From: an uncultured Akkermansia sp.
GTDB lineage: Bacteria > Verrucomicrobiota > Verrucomicrobiia > Verrucomicrobiales > Akkermansiaceae
Length of the DNA: 37,061 bases
NCBI GenBank assembly: GCA_947589295.1
Contig: CANQBZ010000021.1
Coordinates: 1-37,061, forward strand
Reading direction: 5' to 3'
Notes under the pieces: generated by a model
Told to the model about the DNA's origin: nothing
Database searches by the model: none
What the model saw: the letters and a program-made list of their open reading frames with translations, nothing else
Part shown: one piece after another, positions 8,099 to 15,723 of the stretch
Layout: each line of letters opens with the position of its first letter
Numbering within the stretch: the first letter of the stretch is position 1
Program-made: the position numbers and the translations under genes

Positions 8099-9178
8099 AT
8101 GGCCGAGGAGTCTCCCAACTTTGCGTTGATTCTGGCTGGTGGAAGCGGCACCCGCTTCTGGCCCATGTCGCGCACGGACCGCCCCAAGCAACTGCTGCAC
8201 CTCATCGGGGAGGGAACCATGCTTCAGCAAACGCTCCGGCGCGTGCTCTCATTCGTTCCGGCGAGCCATGTTTACATCCTGACGAATGAAAAGCAGCGCG
8301 CGGAGGTACTGCAGCAGGTGAAAGACGAGGTCCTTCCCTCACATGTCGTTGCTGAGCCTTTGCGGCGGGACACGGCGCCCGCTATGGCGCTCGGCGCGGC
8401 GCTCATTGCCGCGCGGGACCCGCAGGCGCGCATGCTCGTGGCGCCCAGTGACGCGTACATACCCGATGATGCGGCATTTGCGGCATTGGCGCAGGATGCG
8501 CTCGCTCTAGCCAGCCGGGAACCGGCGCTCATCACTCTCGGAATTCGTCCCACGTGGCCATGCCCGAGTTATGGCTACATTGAACGGGGCGAATTGCTGC
8601 AAGATGCCGCCCTGAAACATCCCTGCTACCGCGTGGTCAGATTTTGCGAAAAGCCGGATGCGACCACGGCGGAGCGTTACCTGGCCACCGGTCGTTTCTG
8701 CTGGAATGCAGGCATTTTTGCGTGGTCTGTTTCCACATTTTTCGAGCAATTGAGGCGGCATGTGCCCGCCCTGGCGCACTTTGCCCAAGAACTCCGCGCC
8801 GCTCCGAAGCCGGAGGACTTCATCCGCACACACTTCCCCGAGTTGACGCCGATATCCATCGACTTTGCCCTCATGGAGAAAGCGGACGTCGTCCTTAACT
8901 TTGAGGCGTCGTTGGAGTGGGACGACGTGGGTTCCTGGGTCGCCCTCAGCAACCATTTGCCGCATCGCGATGAGGCGGGTAATGCGTCAAACTCCCCCCT
9001 CGTTTCGCTGGATGCCGGGCGCAACATCGCCTTTACCCATCCCATGAAGCAAGTGGCTCTCCTCGGTGTGCAGGACTTGATCGTCGTCGATACGCCGGAT
9101 GCCTTGCTCGTCGCGTGCAAGGACGATGCCGATCGCATCAAGCAAATCGTGGCTCAACTTCCGCCGCATCTCGCCTGA
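8099..9178 (+). CDS. manC: Mannose-1-phosphate guanylyltransferase
   Basis: A 359-residue nucleotidyltransferase making GDP-mannose from mannose-1-phosphate and GTP. It has the signature LILAGGSGTRFWPMSR near the N-terminus with the PKQLLHL segment, VAPSDAYIPDD in the metal-binding region, GYIERGE, RFCEKPD, WNAGIFAW and WDDVGSW, all typical of the ManC/GMP family. It is the short form without the C-terminal phosphomannose isomerase domain of bifunctional enzymes (about 470 residues). GDP-mannose supplies surface glycan and fucose-type pathways. It lies four bases after serA and three before ruvX, so it is surely cotranscribed with them. Confidence 0.9.
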   Translation: MAEESPNFALILAGGSGTRFWPMSRTDRPKQLLHLIGEGTMLQQTLRRVLSFVPASHVYILTNEKQRAEVLQQVKDEVLPSHVVAEPLRRDTAPAMALGAALIAARDPQARMLVAPSDAYIPDDAAFAALAQDALALASREPALITLGIRPTWPCPSYGYIERGELLQDAALKHPCYRVVRFCEKPDATTAERYLATGRFCWNAGIFAWSVSTFFEQLRRHVPALAHFAQELRAAPKPEDFIRTHFPELTPISIDFALMEKADVVLNFEASLEWDDVGSWVALSNHLPHRDEAGNASNSPLVSLDAGRNIAFTHPMKQVALLGVQDLIVVDTPDALLVACKDDADRIKQIVAQLPPHLA

Positions 9179-9181
9179 TCC

Positions 9182-9625
9182 ATGGACACGCATCCCGCAC
9201 TCGGTTTGGATTACGGCACGTCTCGCATCGGCGTTGCCGCCACGGATGATTGCGGCATTCTCGCCCACCCGGTGGAGAGCATTGAGGTGGACCGCACTGA
9301 GCCTGTCGCGCGCATTGTCCAGCTTGCCAGGCAGAGGCACATCCGCACGCTTGTGTTGGGACTCCCGCTGCGTCTGGACGGCACGGAGGGGAGCGCCTGC
9401 GTTCGAGTGCGCGCATTTGGGGAGAAGCTGCAGGCCGCTCTGCCTGAACTGCCGTTGGTATATGTGGATGAGTTTTTGAGCACGGCAGAGGCTCAAGAAA
9501 AATTGCGCGCGGTTGGCCGAAAAGCTCGTGACTTCAAACCTATTATCGATCAGGCAGCCGCTGTGGAGATACTTAATCGATGGTTGCTCAGTGAAGGAAA
9601 CTGTCCTTGTGGCGGGTGCACGTGA
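9182..9625 (+). CDS. ruvX: Holliday-junction resolvase-like RuvX/YqgF
   Basis: A 147-residue RNase H-fold protein. Family motifs are present in order: LGLDYGTSRIGVA (first catalytic Asp), LVLGLPLRLDGTEG, YVDEFLSTAEA (conserved acidic residue), and a C-terminal IIDQAAAVEILNRWL containing the last catalytic Asp. The family acts in pre-16S rRNA 5'-end processing and has been proposed as a Holliday-junction resolvase. The C-terminal tail is short and Cys-rich (CPCGGC). It is the last gene of the DUF1015-serA-manC run, starting three bases after manC. Confidence 0.9.
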   Translation: MDTHPALGLDYGTSRIGVAATDDCGILAHPVESIEVDRTEPVARIVQLARQRHIRTLVLGLPLRLDGTEGSACVRVRAFGEKLQAALPELPLVYVDEFLSTAEAQEKLRAVGRKARDFKPIIDQAAAVEILNRWLLSEGNCPCGGCT

Positions 9626-9644
9626 AATATGAAAGTAAGGAAGC

Positions 9645-9673
9645 TTGCACAGGGCGTTCTCTCTTCCTATGAA
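9645..9673 (+). promoter_or_regulatory. Promoter ahead of candidate structured RNA
   Basis: TTGCAC at 9645-9650, a 17-base spacer, TATGAA at 9668-9673. Predicted transcription start near 9680. It lies just after ruvX and before a stretch without a convincing protein gene. Confidence 0.4.
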
Positions 9674-9679
9674 TCATCA

Positions 9680-9893
9680 TCAAAGAGCGCGACAAACGCG
9701 GGTGCAACGTTATCTTGCTGCCGGTGATGAATTATATAGCCAAGGGGTCGAGGTATCAAAACCACCCCTTCATCGGGAGGGCCGTGAGAGAAGAGAAACC
9801 GAGAACCCTCTCCGTATGCCAAGGGATGCGAGCAGTCCAGAAGCCACACTACGGATGAGTCGGTGACCTTAAGTCTCAATCACTGTGAATCCG
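9680..9893 (+). ncRNA. Candidate structured non-coding RNA, unassigned
   Basis: This roughly 210-base stretch between ruvX and the convergent gene lacks a convincing protein but folds into several stems. Stem 1 is AAGGGGT 9742-9748 with ACCCCTT 9764-9770, with an inner GGT/ACC pair. Stem 2 is CGGGAGGG 9774-9781 with CCCTC 9806-9810 and CCG 9812-9814 around a one-base bulge. Stem 3 is CGGAT 9852-9856 with ATCCG 9889-9893. Intervening segments are purine-rich. A promoter with ideal spacing precedes it. It does not match what I remember of tmRNA, RNase P, SRP RNA or group I/II intron cores. Ends are approximate, and transcription from the other strand is possible. Confidence 0.35.
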
Positions 9894-9904
9894 ATCAAGC
9901 TGGG

Positions 9905-12127
9905 TTACTGTGTGCGCTTGCTGTAGTTTGAGCGCACGCGATCCATCTCTTTACGCGAGGCGCGAGCACGCTCCAAGGCGCGCTTTGCTTCGGAGGCGAT
10001 GAGAGCATCGCCCTCATTGGAAAAGCGCTCGAGGTATTCGACTACCCATGGCCAATCGTACATACCAGAAAGCAGCTTGATGAGGTCTATTTTCTGCACA
10101 CGGCATTGTTCAAGAGCCTTGCGCTTTTCCATGAGCGTGGCATAATCGGGTGATTTTTCACCCACAAAGGTAGCGGCATCGGGATCAGTCTTCTCAATGA
10201 TCTCCGACCAAGTGGAGGTATCCTCATCAATTTTATCATAGACGAGCTTAATGAGCTTGTGGGCTTGCTCCGGGGAACGGTCGCGATTTTGACACACAAC
10301 ACCATTGATCATGTGCTGGACGGTTTTCTTTTCACGCTCATTGCTGCCTGCAAGAGGGAGCAGTTCGTTGCGCAGGTAATCAATGATGTCGTCCTGTCCA
10401 TAGTTGGAAAAAAATGGGGAGATGGTCCGCCAATTTGCAGGTTCGGTGGCACGTTGCTTGTAGTAGGCGAGCGCCTTGGGCGAGCATGATTTGGCAAGCG
10501 TCACCATGAGATTGGCGCGCTTATCCTCCGGCACCATGTCAAAAATTTGGTCGCCGACCTGTTTCTTTTTCTCAACATCGTCCATTAACTCGATGATGTT
10601 GTCCAGACAGTGGGAAAGAGTGTTGACGAGTACGTTGGCAAGTCCCGGCTTGCGCAACAAATCGGTAATCATCGGGATATCCTTCTCCGTAACGCGCAGC
10701 CCCATACTCTCCCAGATGTAGGAAAGTACCTCATCGCGTTTCGTGAACTTTTTGGAGGATTTTTTGCTCACTGATTCTGCAAGCTTGTGCAGCCTGTCAT
10801 TCACATCTTTGATGTCAGCCACTGCAAGACGCTGTACGAGCCAACGGAAAGTATTGGGCTTTATTTTGGAAGCATCTTTTGCAAGGCGATTGAAGACGAG
10901 CTGAGAGACGGCCGGATCGGACTCAGAGGCGATACTTAGGAGCATGCACGCAAGCTGGGAAACGCCCTCTGGATTTCTGCCGAAGAGAGGTTTGCCCTCA
11001 CTGTCTTGCATGTCGGGATTGACGACAACCTCCATCAAAAAGCCAGCATCCTGCTTGCTGCAGCGTACATCAATATTTTTTGCTTTAGCATCGGCCAGAG
11101 TTTCAACATTGTGCTTGTTGATTTCTCGCGCGCGGTTGAGAATTTTCATGATTTTTGCGTTTTCGGCCTTCCTGGCATCAAGCTTCGCGTTGTGCTGGAT
11201 CACGAGCGCACCGCACACGCACATCACGACTACAAGTGCTGCACAGCCCACCCAAAAGAGCTTGGCTTTCCATATCGGTCCTTTGGCTGCTGCGTTACGC
11301 AGTTTCTCCACATAAGCGGCATCTACCTCGTGCATCGTTGGGTCTGCCTGCGCGGAGCCGTCTGCTGAAGTTTCTGCTTTTGAGGTTGCAGCAAGAGGGG
11401 TGACAGTGCGGGCGTGAGCCGGGGCACACACAGCCCCGAGTACAGAAGATCGGGTTCGAGCTTGCTCGATTTTTTTTGCTGAAGCCGTAAGGCCGGACGC
11501 AGGCTCAGGCACGGGCGTAGCGGCACGGGGTGTCGAGGTAGCCTGCTTTAGTCCACCAACTTTCAGCGCAGGAGCTTGTGCCTTGACAGTTAATTTTGGT
11601 TTGTTAGACTTTGGTGAGACAACTTCAGATGGGGTGGCGGACACCGTGACAGGGGCTTCCTCAGCCTGGTGGGGAGTTTCTTCCCCGGCAGACGCGCGGG
11701 CGGCTTCTTCTTCGGCCTGGCGGCGTGCTTCTTCCTCCGCTGCAACACGGGCGGCTTCTTCTTCGGCCTGGCGGCGTGCTTCTTCCTCGGCAGCGGCGCG
11801 GGCGGCTTCTTCCTCGGCCTGGCGGCGTGCTTCTTCCTCGGCAGCGGCGCGGGCAGCTTCTTCCTCAGCCTGGCGGCGTGCTTCTTCCTCCGCTGCAACA
11901 CGGGCAGCTTCTTCTTCGGCCTGGCGGCGTGCTTCTTCCTCAACGGCAGCCGGAGCAGCCGCATTGTCCACTACTTGGGTCGGGGTGCTTTGTGTACGCG
12001 GCCTAGGCACAATCGTCTGGCCATTGGAGCCTTTCAGGCGGATCGTTCTTTGAGGCGCAACTCCTGTGTTCAACAAGCGACGCGCGGGGGTAGAGGGAGC
12101 AGAGGGTTTCTTGAGAGAAGCTGCCAT
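9905..12127 (-). CDS. Large membrane protein with Glu/Ala/Arg repeat block
   Basis: A 740-residue protein of unrecognised family. Order: Ser/Pro/Thr-rich N-terminus; five near-identical 17-residue units (EEEARRQAEEEAARxxA) at about residues 62-146, a TolA-like highly charged helix; Pro/Thr/Ala-rich linker; a single transmembrane helix at about 290-311 (LFWVGCAALVVVMCVCGALVI); then about 430 residues of helical, HEAT/TPR-like sequence. With few positive charges expected outside, topology is uncertain. A GTG extends the frame to 12154, but it lies inside the predicted -10 box, so the ATG at 12127 (MAASLKKPS) is preferred. It is divergent from the gspE operon and shares its 150-base regulatory region. 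Confidence 0.75.
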   Translation of the reverse strand: MAASLKKPSAPSTPARRLLNTGVAPQRTIRLKGSNGQTIVPRPRTQSTPTQVVDNAAAPAAVEEEARRQAEEEAARVAAEEEARRQAEEEAARAAAEEEARRQAEEEAARAAAEEEARRQAEEEAARVAAEEEARRQAEEEAARASAGEETPHQAEEAPVTVSATPSEVVSPKSNKPKLTVKAQAPALKVGGLKQATSTPRAATPVPEPASGLTASAKKIEQARTRSSVLGAVCAPAHARTVTPLAATSKAETSADGSAQADPTMHEVDAAYVEKLRNAAAKGPIWKAKLFWVGCAALVVVMCVCGALVIQHNAKLDARKAENAKIMKILNRAREINKHNVETLADAKAKNIDVRCSKQDAGFLMEVVVNPDMQDSEGKPLFGRNPEGVSQLACMLLSIASESDPAVSQLVFNRLAKDASKIKPNTFRWLVQRLAVADIKDVNDRLHKLAESVSKKSSKKFTKRDEVLSYIWESMGLRVTEKDIPMITDLLRKPGLANVLVNTLSHCLDNIIELMDDVEKKKQVGDQIFDMVPEDKRANLMVTLAKSCSPKALAYYKQRATEPANWRTISPFFSNYGQDDIIDYLRNELLPLAGSNEREKKTVQHMINGVVCQNRDRSPEQAHKLIKLVYDKIDEDTSTWSEIIEKTDPDAATFVGEKSPDYATLMEKRKALEQCRVQKIDLIKLLSGMYDWPWVVEYLERFSNEGDALIASEAKRALERARASRKEMDRVRSNYSKRTQ
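11700..11953. repeat. Five tandem 51-bp coding repeats
   Basis: Units lie at 11700-11750, 11751-11801, 11802-11852, 11853-11903 and 11904-11953 (last one shortened and diverged), with a decayed copy at about 11657-11699. Units 1 and 4 share one variant of the right half and units 2 and 3 share another, giving an A-B-B-A pattern. They encode 17-residue Glu/Ala/Arg helices in frame in the minus-strand gene, so copy-number change would keep the frame. Confidence 0.85.
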
Positions 12128-12152
12128 AGTACGTTGTGTAGTTGCATCACTC

Positions 12153-12181
12153 ACTATAGCTCATAAAAATCGGTTTGGCAA
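12153..12181 (-). promoter_or_regulatory. Promoter of the 12127 gene
   Basis: On the minus strand TTGCCA (12181-12176), 17 bases, TATAGT (12158-12153). Predicted start near 12146, about 19 bases before the ATG at 12127. The -10 overlaps the upstream in-frame GTG at 12154, which argues against that GTG as the start. Confidence 0.55.
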
Positions 12182-12252
12182 TCTCGGAGTTTTCCCTACC
12201 AATAAATTTTTGATTTTTTTTGCGCAAGAGATGAGTTTTTTGAACTGCGTGA

Positions 12253-12281
12253 TTGACTCTGCGCGCAATTTGGTGTAGAGT
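12253..12281 (+). promoter_or_regulatory. Promoter of the gspE operon
   Basis: TTGACT at 12253-12258, 17 bases, TAGAGT at 12276-12281. Predicted start near 12288, so the in-frame GTG at 12282 cannot be the translation start. The divergent promoter of the 12127 gene lies about 70 bases away. Confidence 0.5.
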
Positions 12282-12320
12282 GTGGAACGCGCGGAGGGTG
12301 GATGCCCCGCTCCGGCGTGC

Positions 12321-13976
12321 ATGCTCTTCACCGTTCCTCTTCCCTTATCTCCCGTGTACTCAAACGAACAATACCTGCTGGAACTCCTGGTAGAAAATGG
12401 GGCCATTGATGCCGAGGCAGTAGAAAAAGCCCGCGCGCAAGTTGATATCGCGGATAGCGTGCTGGAGAATTTGGTGAGCCAAAAGTTGCTCACGCGCGAG
12501 TATATAGCGCAGGTGGCTGCTGCGAACTCCGGGCTCGAATTTGTGGATCTCAATGCCTTTGAAGTCGATGCGCAGACACTGGCGCTCGCGCAGCCTGAAG
12601 TGGCGAGGCGCTTAAACTTCCTGCCCATAGGAGATGATGGGTACTCACTCCAAGTAGCCATAGCTGACCCCTTTGCCATGGAAACTATGGACAGTCTGCC
12701 TCAAATTTTAGGGCGGGACGTAAGTTTCTTCGTGGCAGCGGAGGATGCCCTGCAAAAAGCACTGGCCAAATATTACCCGGAGAAAAAAGTGGGAGGGGAA
12801 AATGAAGAGGCCCCCATCATTGAGCTCATTGACAACATGTTCAACGAGGCACACAAGATGCGCGCATCGGATATCCACATCGAGCCGATGGAAGACCGCG
12901 TGCGTTTTCGCTACCGGGTGGATGGGAGGTTGATCGAGGTTGCAAATCACCCGAAGAAGCTTCTTGGTTCCATTGTGGCTCGCATCAAGGTGATGAGCGC
13001 AACAATGAGTATTGCTGAGAAACGCATCCCTCAGGATGGACGTATTGAAATGGATTTGAAGGACGGCGCACACATCGATTTGCGCGTAAGCACCGTTCCT
13101 TCCAACCATGGAGAATCAGTGGTGATGCGCATCTTAGATAAATCGGCTTTGCAGCTTGGGTTGCCCCAGCTGGGCTTTCTCTCGGATGATGAAGCTACCT
13201 TTGATCGTCTCGTCACCCTGCCGGATGGCGTTATCTTGGTGACCGGGCCCACCGGCTCTGGAAAAACGACCACACTTTACGCTTGTTTGAACCACTTGAA
13301 CCGACCCGATAAAAAGATTATCACTGCTGAAGATCCGGTGGAGTACGAGATGCCCGGCATCAACCAAGTGATGATACGGTCCGAGATTGGCATGACCTTT
13401 GCAGCCGCGCTGCGCGCTATGCTGCGCCAAGCCCCCAATATCATCATGATCGGTGAGATTCGCGATGGTGAAACGGCGAGCATTGCCATCCAAGCCGCAA
13501 TGACCGGCCACCTAGTGCTCTCTACCCTGCACACAAATGATGCGCCTTCCTCGGTGGCCAGATTGGCCGATATGGGAGTGGATCGTTTTCTCATTGCGTC
13601 CGCTGTGCGTGCCATTATGGCTCAGCGGCTGTGTCGTTGCCTGTGCGAGAATTGCAAGATGGACGGTAGGCTCACGCCGAAGCAGTCGCAGTTGCTGGGC
13701 ATTGAGATGGATCACATCGTGAAGGTGCCGCATCCTGGCGGGTGCGAAAATTGTCGCGGCAAAGGCATGAAGGGCCGCATGGGAATTTTTGAGATATTCC
13801 AGATATCGGATGATGTGCGCGAGCTTATCAATTCCAACCTTTCCTCGGCCCAGCTGCGCAAGCGCGCTCGCGAGCTGGGAATGCGCACTTTGCGCGAGGA
13901 TGGAATACGCAAGGTATTGGCTGGTCGTACCTCTGCCGATGAGGTCATTCATGTGACCACAGGCGATGCAAGCTAA
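12321..13976 (+). CDS. gspE: GspE/PilB-type secretion ATPase
   Basis: A 551-residue hexameric ATPase of the type II secretion/type IV pilus assembly family. N-terminal domain (about residues 12-150) resembles the MshEN/T2SSE-N fold. Walker A GPTGSGKT is at 309-316 (Lys315). Asp-box sequence (ITAEDPVEYE), Walker B-like IIMIGEIRDGETA and the His-box GHLVLSTLHTND follow. A four-Cys zinc motif (CLCENC and GCENCRGKG) lies near 440-480. It powers pseudopilus or pilus assembly at the inner membrane. The start is uncertain: an upstream frame reaches 12282, but the promoter overlaps it. ATG 12321 is used here, GTG 12354 is possible, and no Shine-Dalgarno site favours either. Confidence 0.88.
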   Translation: MLFTVPLPLSPVYSNEQYLLELLVENGAIDAEAVEKARAQVDIADSVLENLVSQKLLTREYIAQVAAANSGLEFVDLNAFEVDAQTLALAQPEVARRLNFLPIGDDGYSLQVAIADPFAMETMDSLPQILGRDVSFFVAAEDALQKALAKYYPEKKVGGENEEAPIIELIDNMFNEAHKMRASDIHIEPMEDRVRFRYRVDGRLIEVANHPKKLLGSIVARIKVMSATMSIAEKRIPQDGRIEMDLKDGAHIDLRVSTVPSNHGESVVMRILDKSALQLGLPQLGFLSDDEATFDRLVTLPDGVILVTGPTGSGKTTTLYACLNHLNRPDKKIITAEDPVEYEMPGINQVMIRSEIGMTFAAALRAMLRQAPNIIMIGEIRDGETASIAIQAAMTGHLVLSTLHTNDAPSSVARLADMGVDRFLIASAVRAIMAQRLCRCLCENCKMDGRLTPKQSQLLGIEMDHIVKVPHPGGCENCRGKGMKGRMGIFEIFQISDDVRELINSNLSSAQLRKRARELGMRTLREDGIRKVLAGRTSADEVIHVTTGDAS

Positions 13977-14016
13977 CCCTACTCCCCACTCACTCTAGTA
14001 CTCCCCAACTCAACAT

Positions 14017-15684
14017 ATGGATACCCAACTGGCACTGGATGTCTTTATCAATGCGGGCCTTATGGATCGCACGCTCTCCAAGGACGTTGTGGAAGAAATG
14101 TCCAATAGCGGTAAAGAGCTATGGGAAACTTTGCTGGACTTTGGCATTATCTCTGCCCCTGAGGATTTTTGGAATGTGATTGCCACAGAAGTAGGTGCGC
14201 AGTACATCTCACTGGAGGGATTCGAACCACCCCAACAGGTGCTTGATATGATACCTGCGGCGCAAGCGAGATTGCACGGTGCTTTTCCCATTGAGTACCG
14301 TGAGGGGGAAGGACTTTATGTTTGCTTGGAGGATCCGCTGAACCCGCAAACGGTGGATGACTTGCGCATCGTCACCGGCAAGGATATTTATCTGTATGTG
14401 GCTGCCGATTACGAAGTGCGCGCGCGTGTGGCAGAATACTACGGTGGAGCGGAGGCTGCCATGGGTGACCTCATGGATGACTTGGAAAATATGAGCGTGA
14501 GCAGCTTGGATGGCTCTGAGGAGGCCAATTCTGTGCCGATTGTACGCTTCGTGAATCTCGTCATCACCCAGGCCATTAAGGAAAAAGCTTCTGACATCCA
14601 CTTGGAGCCTTTTGAACACGAGTTTAAGATACGCTACAGAGTTGATGGCGCTCTCTACGAAATGGCGCCTCCACCCATTCATTTGGCTTCTCCAATCATT
14701 TCACGCGTGAAAGTGATGGCGGGGATGAATATTGCCGAGCACCGAATCCCGCAGGATGGACGCATCATGATGCGCGTGGGTGCAAACAATGTGGATATGC
14801 GTGTGAACTCCCTACCCACTCAGCATGGAGAATCTGTGGTAATGCGTGTGCTGGATCGCAATAATGTGAGTCTTGATTTAAATAATCTGAATCTCTCCCC
14901 GGCCATCCATGAGTACATTTTGGACACTGTGAATATGCCCAACGGCATCTTTGTGGTGACTGGTCCTACTGGCTCCGGTAAGACCACCACCTTGTATGCC
15001 GCCCTGCGCGAAATCAATACGGAGGATACCAAGATACTCACCGCAGAAGACCCTGTAGAATACGATATCGACGGCATCGTGCAGGTGCCCATCAACGAGG
15101 GGATTGGCGTGACCTTCCCACGGGTGTTGCGCGCGTTTTTGCGTCAAGACCCGGATCGCATTCTGGTGGGCGAGATACGTGACCAAGACACGGCGCAGAT
15201 TGCCATCCAAGCGGCGCTCACGGGGCACTTGGTGCTTTCTACGTTGCACACAAATGATGCGGCAGGAGCAGTGACCCGTTTCATTGATATGGGAGTACAG
15301 CCGTTCCTGCTGGCGGCCACACTGCTGGGAGTTCTAGCGCAGAGACTTGTGCGAACGATCTGCCCGTATTGCAAAATACCTTACACTCCATCGCGCAGCT
15401 TGCTCAATCAGCTTGGAATCAATCCAGCTTTGCTGGTCCAACAGCAGTTTTTCACCGGCGAGCGGTGTGATAAATGCGGCAACACTGGCTACAAGGGACG
15501 TAAGGGAATTCACGAACTATTGCATGCATCGGAGCCCATACGCGAGCTCATCACCCAAAATGTACCATCCATCACGCTAAAACAAAAAGCTATTGAGCTT
15601 GGGATGCACACTCTTCGAGAGGATGGAATCCAAAATATTTTTGACGGGCACACAACGATAGAAGAAGTGCTGAGATACACCTGA
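14017..15684 (+). CDS. Second GspE/PilB-type ATPase
   Basis: A 555-residue paralog of the preceding ATPase, 40 bases downstream. N-terminal domain is about residues 1-150. Walker A GPTGSGKT is at 316-323 (Lys322). LTAEDPVEYDIDG, ILVGEIRDQDTAQIA and GHLVLSTLHTNDAAGA are the Asp, Walker B and His boxes. The zinc motif is CPYC and CDKCGNTGYKGRKG. All catalytic elements look intact, so it is probably an active ATPase rather than a decayed copy. Its start MDTQLALDVF at 14017 lacks a Shine-Dalgarno site. The operon thus carries two complete extension-type ATPases and no PilT-type retraction motor within the window. Whether the two form mixed or separate hexamers is unknown. Confidence 0.88.
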   Translation: MDTQLALDVFINAGLMDRTLSKDVVEEMSNSGKELWETLLDFGIISAPEDFWNVIATEVGAQYISLEGFEPPQQVLDMIPAAQARLHGAFPIEYREGEGLYVCLEDPLNPQTVDDLRIVTGKDIYLYVAADYEVRARVAEYYGGAEAAMGDLMDDLENMSVSSLDGSEEANSVPIVRFVNLVITQAIKEKASDIHLEPFEHEFKIRYRVDGALYEMAPPPIHLASPIISRVKVMAGMNIAEHRIPQDGRIMMRVGANNVDMRVNSLPTQHGESVVMRVLDRNNVSLDLNNLNLSPAIHEYILDTVNMPNGIFVVTGPTGSGKTTTLYAALREINTEDTKILTAEDPVEYDIDGIVQVPINEGIGVTFPRVLRAFLRQDPDRILVGEIRDQDTAQIAIQAALTGHLVLSTLHTNDAAGAVTRFIDMGVQPFLLAATLLGVLAQRLVRTICPYCKIPYTPSRSLLNQLGINPALLVQQQFFTGERCDKCGNTGYKGRKGIHELLHASEPIRELITQNVPSITLKQKAIELGMHTLREDGIQNIFDGHTTIEEVLRYT

Positions 15685-15723
15685 TAACCGCATTTAAACT
15701 CCCCACTACCCATCCTGTATTTT

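Noticed and set aside
9645..9879. Short frames on both strands in the ruvX downstream region
   Set aside because: Both strands hold an open frame of about 70 codons with no recognisable similarity. The stems explain the sequence better, though coding is not fully excluded.
11583..12166. Plus-strand frames rich in Ser/Ala or Phe/Gly repeats
   Set aside because: They are the reverse reading of the 51-bp repeats in the minus-strand gene and would not be independent proteins.
12282..12320. Upstream GTG start for gspE
   Set aside because: The predicted -10 box ends at 12281, so this codon would not be transcribed.
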